Shown here in pieces: positions 38,252 to 47,775 of a DNA stretch of 64,000 bases. Every line of letters starts with the position of its first letter. Positions within the stretch are counted from its first letter, which is position 1. The DNA comes from Nostocoides jenkinsii Ben 74 (GTDB lineage: Bacteria; Actinomycetota; Actinomycetes; Actinomycetales; Dermatophilaceae). The stretch is from NCBI RefSeq assembly GCF_001046875.1, contig NZ_HF571038.1:199766-263765 (forward strand). Reading direction: 5' to 3'. The position numbers were made by a program, and so were the translations under genes. The notes beneath the pieces were generated by a model. That model made no database searches and had not been told where the DNA came from. It saw only the letters and a program-made list of their open reading frames with translations.

Positions 38252-39388
38252 ATGGCCGCGATCTTCGACCTCACCCTTGAGCAATTGCGTCAGCGCCAGA
38301 GCGCGAAGTGGCAGCGCTATCCGGCGGACGTCATCCCGGCCTGGGTCGCCGAAATGGATTGTGTCCCAGCCGAACCCGTCCGAGCCGCGCTCGCGGAGTT
38401 CGCCACGCTCGGTGACACCGGCTATCCCCTGCCCGGGCGCTATGTCGAGGCGTTCCGCGCTTTTGCCGGGCGGCACTGGGGGTGGGAGGTCGAGCCGACG
38501 CACTGCCTGCTCTCCCCCGACGTGATGATGGGTGTGCTGGTGGTGCTCCTTCAAGCCACCGACCCCGGCGACGCGGTGGTCATCAACGATCCCGTGTATC
38601 CACCCTTCGACGCCTTCCCCAAATTGCTGGGGCGCCGCGTCATCCGAGCGGACCTAAGCGAGGACGGTCGTCTGGACCTGGAGGCCTTGTCCGCCGCTTT
38701 TGAGGAGGCGCGCGCGGGGGGCGGGCGCGCGGCATACCTGCTCTGTAATCCACACAACCCGACCGGAGTCGCCCACACCGGGGAGGAACTCGCGACGCTC
38801 GCCGAGATTGCGGCCCGCCACGAGGTCACGGTCGTCTCGGATGAGATTCATGCCCCCTTGGTGTATGCCGAGGCCTCCTTCACCCCCTATCTCACCGTGC
38901 CGGGGGCGCGGCAGGCGTTCGCGATCCACTCCGCCGCCAAGACCTACTCGCTCGCGGCGCTAAAGGCGGGGGTGATCGTGGCGTCGCCCGATCAGGCATA
39001 CCGACTGCCGGGGATGGTGAGTGGCCCGAACGCGAGTCTGTCGGGGGTCTATGCCCACGCGGCCGCGTGGGAGCACGGGGATGCGTGGTTGACGCAGTTG
39101 TTGGCGGAACTCGACGTCAATCGCCGGCTGGTCGTCGACAAACTGGCGGCGACGATTCCCGGCATCTCGGTGCGGTTGCCCGAGTCCACCTATCTGATGT
39201 GGCTCGACTGTCGTGGGTTGGGCTTGGATCGCGAGCCTTATGACGTCTTCTTGGAGGAAGCCAAGGTGGCGATGAATCCGGGGTTGACCTTCGGCGAGCG
39301 GGGCCGTGGTCACGTGCGGCTCAATATCGCGACCTCACCGGGCATTCTGACCGAGATCATCACGCGACTGGCCGGCGCCCTGGGCTGA
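38252..39388 (+). CDS. MalY/PatB family PLP-dependent aminotransferase (probable cystathionine beta-lyase)
   Basis: A 378-residue fold-type I PLP enzyme. The N-terminus (WQRYPADVIPAWVAEMDCVPAEPV) matches the MalY/PatB branch. CNPHNPTGVAHT and VVSDEIHAPLVY precede the PLP Lys in HSAAKTYSLAALKAG (about residue 229). The C-terminal domain ends GHVRLNIATSPGILTEII with the substrate-binding Arg. The family cleaves C-S bonds in cystathionine or cysteine conjugates. ATG at 38252 lies in the 48-base gap to pgsA, and the gap includes a GTATGGC motif. Confidence 0.88.
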   Translation: MAAIFDLTLEQLRQRQSAKWQRYPADVIPAWVAEMDCVPAEPVRAALAEFATLGDTGYPLPGRYVEAFRAFAGRHWGWEVEPTHCLLSPDVMMGVLVVLLQATDPGDAVVINDPVYPPFDAFPKLLGRRVIRADLSEDGRLDLEALSAAFEEARAGGGRAAYLLCNPHNPTGVAHTGEELATLAEIAARHEVTVVSDEIHAPLVYAEASFTPYLTVPGARQAFAIHSAAKTYSLAALKAGVIVASPDQAYRLPGMVSGPNASLSGVYAHAAAWEHGDAWLTQLLAELDVNRRLVVDKLAATIPGISVRLPESTYLMWLDCRGLGLDREPYDVFLEEAKVAMNPGLTFGERGRGHVRLNIATSPGILTEIITRLAGALG

Positions 39389-39407
39389 TCCCGGAAGGCG
39401 CCGGCCA
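39369..39407. terminator. Hairpin between convergent MalY-like and protease genes
   Basis: TGGCCGGCGCC (39369-39379) pairs with GGCGCCGGCCA (39397-39407). As at glmS, the left arm lies inside the last codons of the plus-strand gene. No T run follows. Confidence 0.5.
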
Positions 39408-39441
39408 ATGCTCGGGGTGAGCGGTTAGCTCGCGTGCGTGG

Positions 39442-40467
39442 TCAGCTCGTGGCGATGGTCACGCCATACGTGGACGCGACCTTGCCCCACTTCTCCGCCC
39501 ACGACATGGTGCCGCCGTTGCCGGCGATGACGTGCCCACGGATCCAGGCCTGCGTGCCGCTCTTGACATAGAACGGTGAGCCGGAGTCGCCGCCCTGGGA
39601 CAGCGTGCCGCCGTTGAAGGCGACCACCGGCGACTTGCATCCGGTCTGGGTGCAGACCTGGGCGTTGACGTCGACCGCGGTGTGGCCGCAGTTCTCGCCC
39701 GTCGTCCGGCCGCTGTGGCAGTAGTTCGTGTAGCCCTGGACGGCATCGCCGGCGCCGACGACGGCAGCGCTGGACGTGCTCCACAGACCGCCGGTGAAGA
39801 TGCGCGGCGAATAGGACTTGTTGTAGATGATCTCCATGTCCTTCGGGCCGTGGCCGAGGGACGCGAGCCGCCGCCAGGCCACGTAGCCGTAGTCATTGGC
39901 ACCGGATTCGGTCTTGACCAGAGTCCCGTTGGCAAAGCAGTGACCTGCGGTGACCATGTAGCGCGCGGTGCCGTAGTTCACGGCATACCCCGAGGAACAG
40001 ATCCCCCCGCTGGCAGCGATGCCACCGCCGCCATAGAACGGGGCGACGTCGTCCTTGCGGTTCCACTGGTCGGTGATGGTCGAGGTCGACGTGCGCACGG
40101 TCGCGCCGGCGGCGGCCCGATCGCCCGAGGTGTCGGTGAGTTTGCTGAGCACTGCGGCGGGGGCGTCGCTCAGAACGACGACGGAACCGGTCTTGGCGTC
40201 GAGGTAGCTGCCAAACGAGTATTTCGTGCCGTGCTTGGCGACATAGGAGGCAATGGCTGCCTGAACGTGCTGTTGGGCGGCGCGAGCGTTGGCAGGAGTC
40301 GTGACACGTGCCGCGGCCTCCTTGGCCAGCACGCTGGTGTCGACCTTGGTCACCGGCTTGGGCACCGGCTTGCTGTCCGACCCTTGAGCGGGAGCGCCCA
40401 TGGCGAGCGATCCGAGGGCGGCCAGGCTCACGGACCCGAGCAGGGTCCGCTTGGTGATGTTGTGCAT
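39442..40467 (-). CDS. Secreted chymotrypsin-fold serine protease (S1 family)
   Basis: A 341-residue exported protease. The signal peptide spans about 1-28 (KRTLLGSVSLAALGSLAMGAPAQG), followed by a propeptide (about 30-140). The mature domain has paired cysteines and the catalytic triad: His in VTAGHCF (about 188), Asp in GPKDMEIIY (about 219), Ser in SQGGDSGSPFYV (about 311). Related to actinobacterial alpha-lytic/streptogrisin-like proteases. ATG 40467 is behind GGAGGGGAA, a strong site, and is preferred over an upstream codon. Likely a secreted general protease. Confidence 0.88.
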   Translation of the reverse strand: MHNITKRTLLGSVSLAALGSLAMGAPAQGSDSKPVPKPVTKVDTSVLAKEAAARVTTPANARAAQQHVQAAIASYVAKHGTKYSFGSYLDAKTGSVVVLSDAPAAVLSKLTDTSGDRAAAGATVRTSTSTITDQWNRKDDVAPFYGGGGIAASGGICSSGYAVNYGTARYMVTAGHCFANGTLVKTESGANDYGYVAWRRLASLGHGPKDMEIIYNKSYSPRIFTGGLWSTSSAAVVGAGDAVQGYTNYCHSGRTTGENCGHTAVDVNAQVCTQTGCKSPVVAFNGGTLSQGGDSGSPFYVKSGTQAWIRGHVIAGNGGTMSWAEKWGKVASTYGVTIATS

Positions 40468-40560
40468 GATGGATTCCCCTCCGTCGGCCACCGCGGGGTT
40501 GCGGTGGCACGACTCAGAAGAGTCCGTATGCCGCGCCGTGATACACCGACCGGACCTCCA

Positions 40561-40638
40561 AACTTCTGCTAGCAGCGGTTAGTCAACTGTGGACACCTTG
40601 CAAGCTGTCCACAGTTGACTAGCTTGTGCTGAGTTGCG
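40561..40638. repeat. Interspersed palindromic repeat, copy 1, with DnaA-box-like cores
   Basis: TAGTCAACTGTGGACA (40580-40595) is the exact complement of 40606-40621; the ten-base loop holds CTTGCAAG, itself palindromic. Including flanks (AACTTCTGCTAGCAGC before, TGTGCTGAGTTG after), a 76-base stretch is repeated at 63277 with about six changes. Each arm contains TGTCCACA, eight of nine bases of a DnaA box. Confidence 0.85.
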
Positions 40639-40680
40639 TGGCGCGGTGCTCAGTTGCGTGGCGCGGTGCTCAGTTGCGTG
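40627..40680. repeat. Tandem 20-bp repeat next to palindrome copy 1
   Basis: GCGCGGTGCTCAGTTGCGTG occurs exactly twice (40641-40660, 40661-40680), with a partial third copy starting at 40624. The right end of the palindromic repeat (GCTGAGTTG) merges into this array, which suggests slippage at the element's edge. Confidence 0.8.
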
Positions 40681-40754
40681 GCCCGGGGCGGGGTGGGCGG
40701 GTTGCGACGGCGAAGGGCCCCGGATCGGTGTCGATCCGGGGCCTTCGCGAGATG

Positions 40755-40828
<74 letters not shown>

Positions 40829-40944
40829 TGGCAATGCCCCCGGGTTCCGGAGGCGGTGCAACCTTACCTCACCGTATGCCGTGCCCCCGAATCCGCCCGG
40901 CCCTCGCCGACACGGCGGCCAGGCGGGCACGCGGGCGGCCCGGC

Positions 40945-42393
40945 TCAGCGGGCGCGGCGCTTTTCCCGCACCCGCACCGAGACCTCGATCGGGGTCCCCT
41001 CGAAGCCGAACTCCTCGCGCAGCCGCCGCTCCAGGAAGCGGCGGTAGCCGGCCTCCAGGAACCCGGAGGCGAAGATCACGAAGCGCGGCGGGCGCGTGCC
41101 GGCCTGGGTCGCAAAAAGGATGCGCGGCTGCTTTCCCCCACGCACCGGGTGCGGGTGGGCGGCGACGACCTCGCCGAAGAAAGCGTTGAGTCGCCCCGTC
41201 GGAATCCGATAGTCCCAGGACTCCAACGACCGCTCCAAGGCCGGGACCAGCTTGTCCGTATGCCGCCCCGTCTTGGCCGAGATGTTGACTCGCGGCGCCC
41301 AGGGCACCTGAACCAACTCGCGCTCGATCTCCCGCTCCAGGTAGTAGCGGCGCTCCTCATCGAGGGTGTCCCACTTGTTGTAGGCGATCACCAGCGCCCG
41401 ACCCGCGTCGATGACCTGCTGGACGACCCGGATGTCTTGCTCGCTGATCGACTCCTGGGCGTCGATGAGAACGACGGCGACCTCGGCCTTCTCCAGCGCG
41501 GTCTGGGTGCGCAGGGAGGCATAGAAGTCGGCGCCTCGCGTCTGGTGGACGCGACGGCGGATTCCCGCGGTGTCGACGAAGCGCCATACGCGCCCTCCGA
41601 GCTCGATGAGTTCGTCCACCGGATCGCGGGTCGTCCCGGCGACGTCATCGACGACGACGCGATCGGTGCCGATGAGCTTGTTGAGCAGCGAAGACTTGCC
41701 GACATTGGGCCGCCCGATCAGGGCCACGCGGCGCGGGCCGCCGGACTCGACAGGCGCCGCGACGGCCGACACCTCGGGCAGCACGTCGAGGATGGCGTCG
41801 AGCAGATCCCCGGAGCCGCGACCGTGCAACGCCGAGACGGCATGCGGCTCGCCGAGCCCGAGATTCCACAGGGCCAGGGCGTCGGCCTCTGTGCGCTCGT
41901 CATCCACCTTGTTGGCGGCCAGCACCACCGGCTTGCCGGCGCGCCGCAGCAGCTTGACGACGGCCTCGTCGTCGTCGGTCGAGCCAACCTTGGCGTCCAC
42001 CACGAACACCACGACATCGGCCAGGTCGACGGCGACCTCGGCCTGCTCGGCCACCCGCAGGTGGATCCCGGTCGCGTCCACCGACCAGCCACCGGTGTCG
42101 ACGATGGTGAACCGGCGACCGGACCACTCGGCCTCATACGCGACGCGATCCCGGGTGACCCCTGGGACGTCCTCCACCACAGCCTCGCGGCGACGCAAGA
42201 TGCGGTTGACGAGCGAAGACTTCCCGACATTGGGTCGGCCCACGATCGCCACCACCGGAAGCGGTCCCTCGGCGGCAGCATCACCAAGCAGCGGGGCGTC
42301 GCCGTCGACGAGCGCTTGGTCCTCGTCGGTGAGTTCGAAGTCGGCCAAGCCGGCACGCAGGGCGGTCGTCAGGTCGGATTCGTCGGTGGTCAC
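40945..42393 (-). CDS. der: Ribosome biogenesis GTPase Der (EngA)
   Basis: A 482-residue tandem GTPase required for 50S assembly. Both G domains are full: first [31 protein letters not shown] (about 51) with DTGGW and NKVD; second [35 protein letters not shown] (about 228) with DTAGI and NKWD. The C-terminal KH-like domain is present ([19 protein letters not shown] to RVREKRRAR). An acidic N-terminal extension of about 40 residues is typical of actinobacteria. GTG start. Directly downstream of cmk as usual. Confidence 0.97.
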   Translation of the reverse strand: MTTDESDLTTALRAGLADFELTDEDQALVDGDAPLLGDAAAEGPLPVVAIVGRPNVGKSSLVNRILRRREAVVEDVPGVTRDRVAYEAEWSGRRFTIVDTGGWSVDATGIHLRVAEQAEVAVDLADVVVFVVDAKVGSTDDDEAVVKLLRRAGKPVVLAANKVDDERTEADALALWNLGLGEPHAVSALHGRGSGDLLDAILDVLPEVSAVAAPVESGGPRRVALIGRPNVGKSSLLNKLIGTDRVVVDDVAGTTRDPVDELIELGGRVWRFVDTAGIRRRVHQTRGADFYASLRTQTALEKAEVAVVLIDAQESISEQDIRVVQQVIDAGRALVIAYNKWDTLDEERRYYLEREIERELVQVPWAPRVNISAKTGRHTDKLVPALERSLESWDYRIPTGRLNAFFGEVVAAHPHPVRGGKQPRILFATQAGTRPPRFVIFASGFLEAGYRRFLERRLREEFGFEGTPIEVSVRVREKRRAR

Positions 42394-42455
42394 CGGATGT
42401 CCTTAGCGGAGGGGAAGGCGCGCAGCGTCATCTCGTATGCCGCGCGGCGGGCTTC

Positions 42456-43190
42456 CTATTGTCCCTCACCGGCGGCGCGCCCCTCGACCGCGGCGGCCAG
42501 CCGGTCGCCGACGGCGGCAACAACCGCACTCACGACAGCCGCGACGGAGCCGTCGAAGTCGAGATCGGAAGTGTCGACCAGCACGACCCCGTCAGCAGCG
42601 ACGGTGAACTGCGAGACCGTTGAGTCGTCGCGGTCGCGCCGCACCACCTCGTCATGCACGGCCGCCACGGTCGCCGCATCGGACGTGCCGTGCAGCTGGG
42701 TGCTGCGCCGCGCCAGCCGGGCCTCCTCCGAGGCGGTCAACAGGATCCGCACGTCCGCGTCGGGGGCCACCACCGTGGTGATATCGCGACCCTCGGCCAC
42801 CACTCCACCAAAGTCATCGGCGAGGACCTCGATCAGGTCGCGTTGTTGCTGCTGCAGGATCGCGCGGACCTGCAGGTTGGTCGCCACTGTCGACACGACC
42901 GCCGAGACTTCCGACGTGCGAATGGCCGCCGACACATCCTCCCCGTCGAGCTCGACGCTCGCATCCTGCGGATCGGCGCCGAGGCCCAGCGGCAAGTCCT
43001 CGGCGGCGCCCGCTACCGCATCCTGGTCGGCCAGATCGATCCCCGACCGGACGCACCACAACGTCAGGGCGCGATACATCGCCCCGGTGTCGAGATAACC
43101 AAAACCGAAGTGCCCGGCCACCGCCCGCGAGACGCTGGACTTGCCGGAACCGGAGGGGCCGTCGATAGCGACGACAACAGGAGCGACCAT
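42456..43190 (-). CDS. cmk: Cytidylate kinase
   Basis: A 244-residue NMP kinase that phosphorylates CMP and dCMP. Walker A is GPSGSGKSSVSRAVA (residues 11-25), followed by GYLDTGAMYRALTLW, the CMP-binding NTATNLQVR-like TVATNLQVRAIL and GGVVAEGRDITTVVAPDADVRILLTASEEARLARR. Length is normal. The C-terminal end is an Ala-rich helix. ATG at 43190 lacks a strong ribosome site. It lies between tyrA and der, the common actinobacterial order. Confidence 0.95.
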   Translation of the reverse strand: MVAPVVVAIDGPSGSGKSSVSRAVAGHFGFGYLDTGAMYRALTLWCVRSGIDLADQDAVAGAAEDLPLGLGADPQDASVELDGEDVSAAIRTSEVSAVVSTVATNLQVRAILQQQQRDLIEVLADDFGGVVAEGRDITTVVAPDADVRILLTASEEARLARRSTQLHGTSDAATVAAVHDEVVRRDRDDSTVSQFTVAADGVVLVDTSDLDFDGSVAAVVSAVVAAVGDRLAAAVEGRAAGEGQ

Positions 43191-43221
43191 GCACGCAGGG
43201 TAGTCGGGGGCGCGCGCGGTC

Positions 43222-44439
43222 TCAGTCGTGGACGCGCCACCCCCGCGCCGCCAGCGTCTCGACCAACTCCCCCGCCACGCCGGGCAGGACGGAGAGTTCA
43301 AGCTGACCGAACGGCTGGCCGAGGTTGTGCTCAAGATTTAGTTCTTCCAGGTTGATGCCGGCATCGCCGACATCCTGGAACAGCCGGCCGAGCTGTCCCG
43401 GCTCGTCGGGGATCAGCACTGTCACCACGGTGTATGCCGCGGGCGCCGCCCCGTGCTTACCCGGAATTCGCGCGTGGCCGGTATTGCCCGCGGCGATCGC
43501 CTCGGCCAGTACGCGCCTCGCCCCCGGGGCGAGCGCCGAGCCCGGCTCCCCCGCACCCGCGTCGCCGGCGCCCGGCTCTCCCGCGCGCGACTCCCCCTCG
43601 CCCGGCTCACCAGCCCCTGCCTCACCAGCCCTTTCATCAAACTCGTTCTCGCTCAACGCCTCCAGCGCCTCCACAACACGCGTCAGGTCGTCGGTCAGGG
43701 CACGAAGCACCCCCACCACGGCCGGCGCGTTGCCGGCCAAGATCTGCGTCCACAGCAGCGGATCGCTCGCGGCAATGCGGGTCACATCCCGCAAGCCCTG
43801 GCCGGCGAGCCCGACGGCGTCTTCGCTGAGTTCGCTCAACCGCGCAGCAACGAGGCTGGCGGCGACCTGGGGCACATGCGAGACGGCCGCGACGGCGTTG
43901 TCATGGTCATCCGGGCTGAGCGCCCGCACGACCGCGCCGGCCGCCCCCGCGATCCCCATCACTAACGCCGCCCCGCCCACGGCGGTCTCAGCCGTTGTCG
44001 TGATCACCCACGGCCGACCCTCGAACAGGTCGATCCGCGCCGAGATCGCGCCGGACTTCTCCCGCCCGGCCATCGGGTGCCCACCCACATAGCGCTCGAT
44101 CCCCGCGACCCCCCGAGCGCGCAACTGGCCCAACACGACGCGCTTCACGGACGCGACATCGGTGACGGTCGCCCGAGGCCACGTGCCCAAGGCCCCTGCG
44201 ACAACATCGGCCGTGACATCGGGCGGTGTGGCGACGACCACGACCTCGGGCGCCCCCACAGCCCCACGCATCGCCCCACTTAGATCGGCCGCCAACGCCT
44301 CATGCGTCGGCGAGGCGTCCGCCACGCTCACCGAGATGCCCGCGCGCACCAGTGCCATCGCCAAGCTGGTGCCGATCAGGCCCGATCCGATGATGTGAAC
44401 CCGTTGTGGCAGAACGGCATCCGGCAACCGAGAGCGCAT
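43222..44439 (-). CDS. tyrA: Prephenate dehydrogenase with C-terminal ACT domain
   Basis: A 405-residue enzyme of tyrosine synthesis. The NAD-binding site is RVHIIGSGLIGTSLAMAL (residues 13-30). Other hallmarks are ATPPDVTADVV, VTDVASVK, YVGGHPMAGREKSG with the catalytic His, and SHVPQVAASLVAARL. An ACT domain (TVVTVLIPDEPGQLGRLFQDVGDAGINLEELNLEH) at the end should sense an aromatic amino acid. Between them, residues about 266-310 form a repetitive Ala-Gly-Glu-Pro linker (GEAGAGEPGEGESRAGEPG and more), unusual for the family. ATG at 44439, just after rluB. Confidence 0.9.
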   Translation of the reverse strand: MRSRLPDAVLPQRVHIIGSGLIGTSLAMALVRAGISVSVADASPTHEALAADLSGAMRGAVGAPEVVVVATPPDVTADVVAGALGTWPRATVTDVASVKRVVLGQLRARGVAGIERYVGGHPMAGREKSGAISARIDLFEGRPWVITTTAETAVGGAALVMGIAGAAGAVVRALSPDDHDNAVAAVSHVPQVAASLVAARLSELSEDAVGLAGQGLRDVTRIAASDPLLWTQILAGNAPAVVGVLRALTDDLTRVVEALEALSENEFDERAGEAGAGEPGEGESRAGEPGAGDAGAGEPGSALAPGARRVLAEAIAAGNTGHARIPGKHGAAPAAYTVVTVLIPDEPGQLGRLFQDVGDAGINLEELNLEHNLGQPFGQLELSVLPGVAGELVETLAARGWRVHD

Positions 44440-44443
44440 CGAC

Positions 44444-45331
44444 TCAGAGCCCCGCCGCCTTGTAGAGCGCGGCGATCTCCTTGGCGCTGAGTGGCCGGTA
44501 CTTCCCGGGCTTGGTGTCGCCCAGCCGAACCGGGCCGACCTGCGTGCGGGCCAACGCCTGCACCGGATGCCCCACCGCCTCCAACATCCGTCGCACGATG
44601 TGCTTGCGGCCTTCGTGTAGCACGACCTCGACGATCGCCTTTCCCGGCAACGAGTCGACCAGCTTGAATGAGTCGACGCGCACGACCCCGTCGTCCAACT
44701 CCACCCCCTCGCGCAGCTGCTTGCCCAGATCGCGCGGGATCGGGCCGGGGACCTGCGCGACATACGTCTTCAAGATCCCGTATGCCGGGTGCTGCAGTCG
44801 GTTCGCCAACTCACCATCGTTGGTCAGCAGCAGCAGCCCTTCGGTGTCGGCGTCCAACCGGCCCACGTGGAAGAGGCGCTCGCGCCGCTGGGCGACGTAG
44901 TCACCGACATTGACCCGCCCCAACTCGTCGTTCATCGTCGTCACGACGCCGAGCGGCTTGTTGAACGCCAGGTAGACCCGCTCCGGGTCGGTCTGCACGC
45001 GCTCGCCGTCGACATGGATGATCGCGCCCGGCGGGACGCGGATGCCCAACTCCAGCACGATCTGCCCGTTGACTTCCACCCGGCCCTCGGCAATGAGTTC
45101 CTCACACTTGCGTCGCGACCCCACCCCCGAGGCAGCCAGGAGCTTTTGGAGGCGTATGCCGTTCGGGTCGTGCACATCCACGGCCTCGCCGGGGCGCTCC
45201 ACCGGTGGGCGGGTGGGCTGGCTCTTGCGGGTCGTCCCGGCGTTGGCGGGTCCGGTGCGCCGGGGACTGCCCGGACGCCGGTTCGGCCCGGGCCGGCCTC
45301 CCGTTCCGCGTCGGGCGGGGGGTGGGGTCAT
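44444..45331 (-). CDS. rluB: 23S rRNA pseudouridine synthase, RsuA/RluB family
   Basis: A 295-residue enzyme. A basic, Pro/Arg-rich N-terminal tail of about 50 residues precedes an S4 domain (IRLQKLLAASGVGSRRKCEELIAEGRVEVNGQIV). The catalytic domain has the FNKPLGVVTT motif and active-site Asp in FHVGRLDADTEGLLLLTNDG, then HEGRKHIVRRMLEAVGHPV. It isomerises uridine in 23S rRNA. It is the last gene of the scpA-scpB-rluB run; its start overlaps scpB by four bases. Confidence 0.92.
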   Translation of the reverse strand: MTPPPARRGTGGRPGPNRRPGSPRRTGPANAGTTRKSQPTRPPVERPGEAVDVHDPNGIRLQKLLAASGVGSRRKCEELIAEGRVEVNGQIVLELGIRVPPGAIIHVDGERVQTDPERVYLAFNKPLGVVTTMNDELGRVNVGDYVAQRRERLFHVGRLDADTEGLLLLTNDGELANRLQHPAYGILKTYVAQVPGPIPRDLGKQLREGVELDDGVVRVDSFKLVDSLPGKAIVEVVLHEGRKHIVRRMLEAVGHPVQALARTQVGPVRLGDTKPGKYRPLSAKEIAALYKAAGL

Positions 45332-45918
45332 GACGGGGCTCCTTCGGCGAGGGCGTCGAGGTCGGCGATATCGGGCAGGTAGGGCGCGAGCGCCGGAAGT
45401 TCGGACAGGTCACCGAGTCCCAGGCGCTCCAGGAAGTAGGTCGTGGTCCCGTACAGCACAGCGCCGGACTCGGGCTCGCTACCGAGTTCTTCGATCAGCC
45501 CGCGGGTGGTCAGGGTGCGCACGACGCCGTCGACGTTGACCCCCCGCACGGCGCTGATCCGGCCACGGGAGATGGGTTGCCGATAGGCGATCACGGCGAG
45601 CGTTTCCAGCGCCGCTTGGCTGAGCTTGGCCTGTGCCCCGTCGATCAGGAACCGCTCGACGGCCTCGGCATACTCCGGGCGCGAATAGACCCGCCACCCG
45701 CCCGCGACATAGCGCAGCGCGAATCCCCGGTCGGCGTAGTCCTCCTGGAGCGCCGCGAGATGCTCGTCGACGGCGGCGGCCGGGACGTCCAAGGCGGTGG
45801 CCAACGTCAGGGCGTCCACGGGTGTGTCGACGACCATCAGGATCGCCTCGATCGCCCCGCGCACCCAGGCGGGGTCGGCGGCGGGTGACTCGCCGTCGGG
45901 GAACAACGGGTCGGTCAT
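45328..45918 (-). CDS. scpB: Segregation and condensation protein B
   Basis: A 196-residue kleisin-associated protein with two winged-helix domains: VRGAIEAILMVVDTPVDALTLATAL and KLSQAALETLAVIAYRQPISRGRISAVRGVNVDGVVRTLTTRGLIEE, ending GTTTYFLERLGL. It binds ScpA and SMC to form bacterial condensin. Starts four bases inside the end of scpA, so production is coupled. Confidence 0.95.
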   Translation of the reverse strand: MTDPLFPDGESPAADPAWVRGAIEAILMVVDTPVDALTLATALDVPAAAVDEHLAALQEDYADRGFALRYVAGGWRVYSRPEYAEAVERFLIDGAQAKLSQAALETLAVIAYRQPISRGRISAVRGVNVDGVVRTLTTRGLIEELGSEPESGAVLYGTTTYFLERLGLGDLSELPALAPYLPDIADLDALAEGAPS

Positions 45919-46817
45919 GGCTGCTCCTTCGCCGGCTCGGCCTCGGGGTTCGGCGAGGCGTCGTCGAACTCATCGGTGATCGTGACGTCGCCGTCGTTGG
46001 GCCCGGTCCATCGCACCGTCAACTCCCCCAGTGCTTCGGCCTGCTCGAAGGCCACCGCGGATTCCCGGAACAGTTCCAGGAGCGCCAAGAAGCGCGCGAC
46101 GACGACCAGTTTGGACTCGGCATCGGCGATCAGTGTCCGGAAAGACAACGCCCGGTCGCGGCGTAGCCGCTGCGCGACCAGGCTCGCCTGCTCCTGCACG
46201 CTTACGGCTGGGGCGTGCAGGTGGGCCAGCCCGACGGTCGGCGCCACCTTGGGGGTCAGCGCCCGGGCGGCGATCCGCGCCAGCTGCTCGGGCGTGACGG
46301 TCAGCACCAATTCCGGCAGGAGTTTGGCGAAGCGGGGTTCGAGGCCGGCCTGGCGCGGCATACTCGCGGCGCCGGCGGCGAGCCGGTCGGACAGGAAAGT
46401 CGCCACCTGCTTATAGGCCCGATATTGCAGCAACCGCGCGAACAGCAGGTCGCGGGCCTCGATCAGGGCGAGGTCCTCCTCGTCCTCCTCCCCCAACTGG
46501 GGCAGCAGACGGGCGGCCTTGAGGTCCAACAGGGTCGCCGCGATCAGCAGGAACTCGCTGGCCTGCGACAACTCCACATCGCCGTCGTCGCGCCGGGCCG
46601 TGAAGTGCGCGATGAATTCGTCGGTGACCTGGGCAAGCGCGATCTCGGTGATGTCGAGCTTGTGCTTGGCGATCAGGCCGAGCAGCAGATCGAACGGACC
46701 CTCGAAGACGTCGAGATGCACCTCGAAAGCGCGGGTCGGGGTCCGCTTGGTGATCACGCCGCCGGGAACGACGTCGCTGCCCACGTGGCCGTCCCCGGTG
46801 AGGACGTCGGCTTCCAT
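45915..46817 (-). CDS. scpA: Segregation and condensation protein A
   Basis: A 300-residue kleisin. FEVHLDVFEGPFDLLLGLIAKHKLDITEIALAQVTDEFIAHF is the conserved N-terminal SMC-neck binding part, followed by DVELSQASEFLLIAATLLDLKAARLLPQ. The C-terminal winged helix (RTLIADAESKLVVVARFLALLELFRESAVAFEQAEALGELTVRWTG) binds the SMC head. A Glu/Asp-rich tail ends the protein. ATG start six bases after parA-like stop. Confidence 0.95.
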   Translation of the reverse strand: MEADVLTGDGHVGSDVVPGGVITKRTPTRAFEVHLDVFEGPFDLLLGLIAKHKLDITEIALAQVTDEFIAHFTARRDDGDVELSQASEFLLIAATLLDLKAARLLPQLGEEDEEDLALIEARDLLFARLLQYRAYKQVATFLSDRLAAGAASMPRQAGLEPRFAKLLPELVLTVTPEQLARIAARALTPKVAPTVGLAHLHAPAVSVQEQASLVAQRLRRDRALSFRTLIADAESKLVVVARFLALLELFRESAVAFEQAEALGELTVRWTGPNDGDVTITDEFDDASPNPEAEPAKEQP

Positions 46818-46822
46818 CGTGC

Positions 46823-47713
46823 TCAGGGGGACCCGCCGCGCGCGATCAACTCGCGCGCCAACTGCCGATAGGCGCCCGCGCCTTGGTGGGCCGAGGCATA
46901 GGTCGTGATCGGCTCGGCCGCCAGGGTCGCATCCGGGAACTTCACCGTGCGGGAAATGACCGTATGGAAGACCCGGTCACCGAAGTGGCGGACCACGGAC
47001 TCCACGACCTCGCGGCTGTGGAGGGTACGCCCGTCATACATCGTCGGCAGGATCCCGTCGATGGTCAGGCGGGGGTTGAGTCGGTCAGTGACCTTCTCGA
47101 TCGTCTCGACCAGCAGGGCGACGCCGCGCATGGCGAAATATTCGGTCTCCAGCGGGATGATCACGCCGTGCGCCGCGGTCAGGGCGTTGACCGTCAGCAG
47201 TCCCAGCGACGGCTGGCAGTCGATCAGGACGACGTCATAGTCGTCCATCACCGGACGCAAAATCCGCGACAGGACCTGCTCGCGGGCAACCTCGCCGACC
47301 AGCTGCACCTCGGCCGCCGACAGGTCGATATTGGCCGGGATGAGATCGAGGCGAGGCACGCGCGTGGAGCGAATGACGTCGCGGACGTCGTGACCGCGCT
47401 CGACCAACAGGTTGTAGACCGTCACGTCCAGGGCGTTGGCGTTGATGCCGAGTCCGACTGACAGGGCGCCCTGAGGGTCGAAGTCGACCAGCAAGACCTT
47501 GCGGCCATATTCTGCCAGCGCGGCGCCCAGGTTGATCGTGGTCGTCGTCTTGCCGACCCCGCCCTTCTGATTGCACATCGCGATGACGCGCGCCGGGCCG
47601 GTGCCCGTCAGTGGCTGCGGCTCGGGGAAGGCGGGGAGCACCCGTCCCGTCGGCCCGAGCTGACCGACCGCGGCATCCTCGGTGCCCGGTAGGTGAACGT
47701 CGCTGCGCTCCAA
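46823..47713 (-). CDS. ParA-type ATPase, orphan copy next to scpAB
   Basis: A 296-residue ParA/Soj-like ATPase. The deviant Walker A CNQKGGVGKTTTTINLGAAL starts near residue 47, followed by LLVDFDPQGALSVGLG and DVVLIDCQPSLGLLTVNAL. An N-terminal extension of 45 residues rich in Pro/Gly precedes it. No parB follows, so it is not the chromosomal parABS operon (usually beside the origin); actinobacteria commonly have this extra copy between xerD and scpA. It may help segregation with ScpAB. TTG start at 47713. Confidence 0.88.
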   Translation of the reverse strand: MERSDVHLPGTEDAAVGQLGPTGRVLPAFPEPQPLTGTGPARVIAMCNQKGGVGKTTTTINLGAALAEYGRKVLLVDFDPQGALSVGLGINANALDVTVYNLLVERGHDVRDVIRSTRVPRLDLIPANIDLSAAEVQLVGEVAREQVLSRILRPVMDDYDVVLIDCQPSLGLLTVNALTAAHGVIIPLETEYFAMRGVALLVETIEKVTDRLNPRLTIDGILPTMYDGRTLHSREVVESVVRHFGDRVFHTVISRTVKFPDATLAAEPITTYASAHQGAGAYRQLARELIARGGSP

Positions 47714-47775
47714 CTTTGCGCCTTCCCGGTCGAACCAGCCGTGGTCGGCGTCCCGCCGATCGACTCACGACCCTA

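Noticed and set aside
40945-43355. Long plus-strand frames opposite der and cmk
   Set aside because: Shadow frames produced by GC-rich third positions of the two real genes.
46823-47713. Chromosomal parAB segregation operon
   Set aside because: There is no parB or parS nearby; the ATPase is next to scpA and xerD, which is the orphan copy arrangement.
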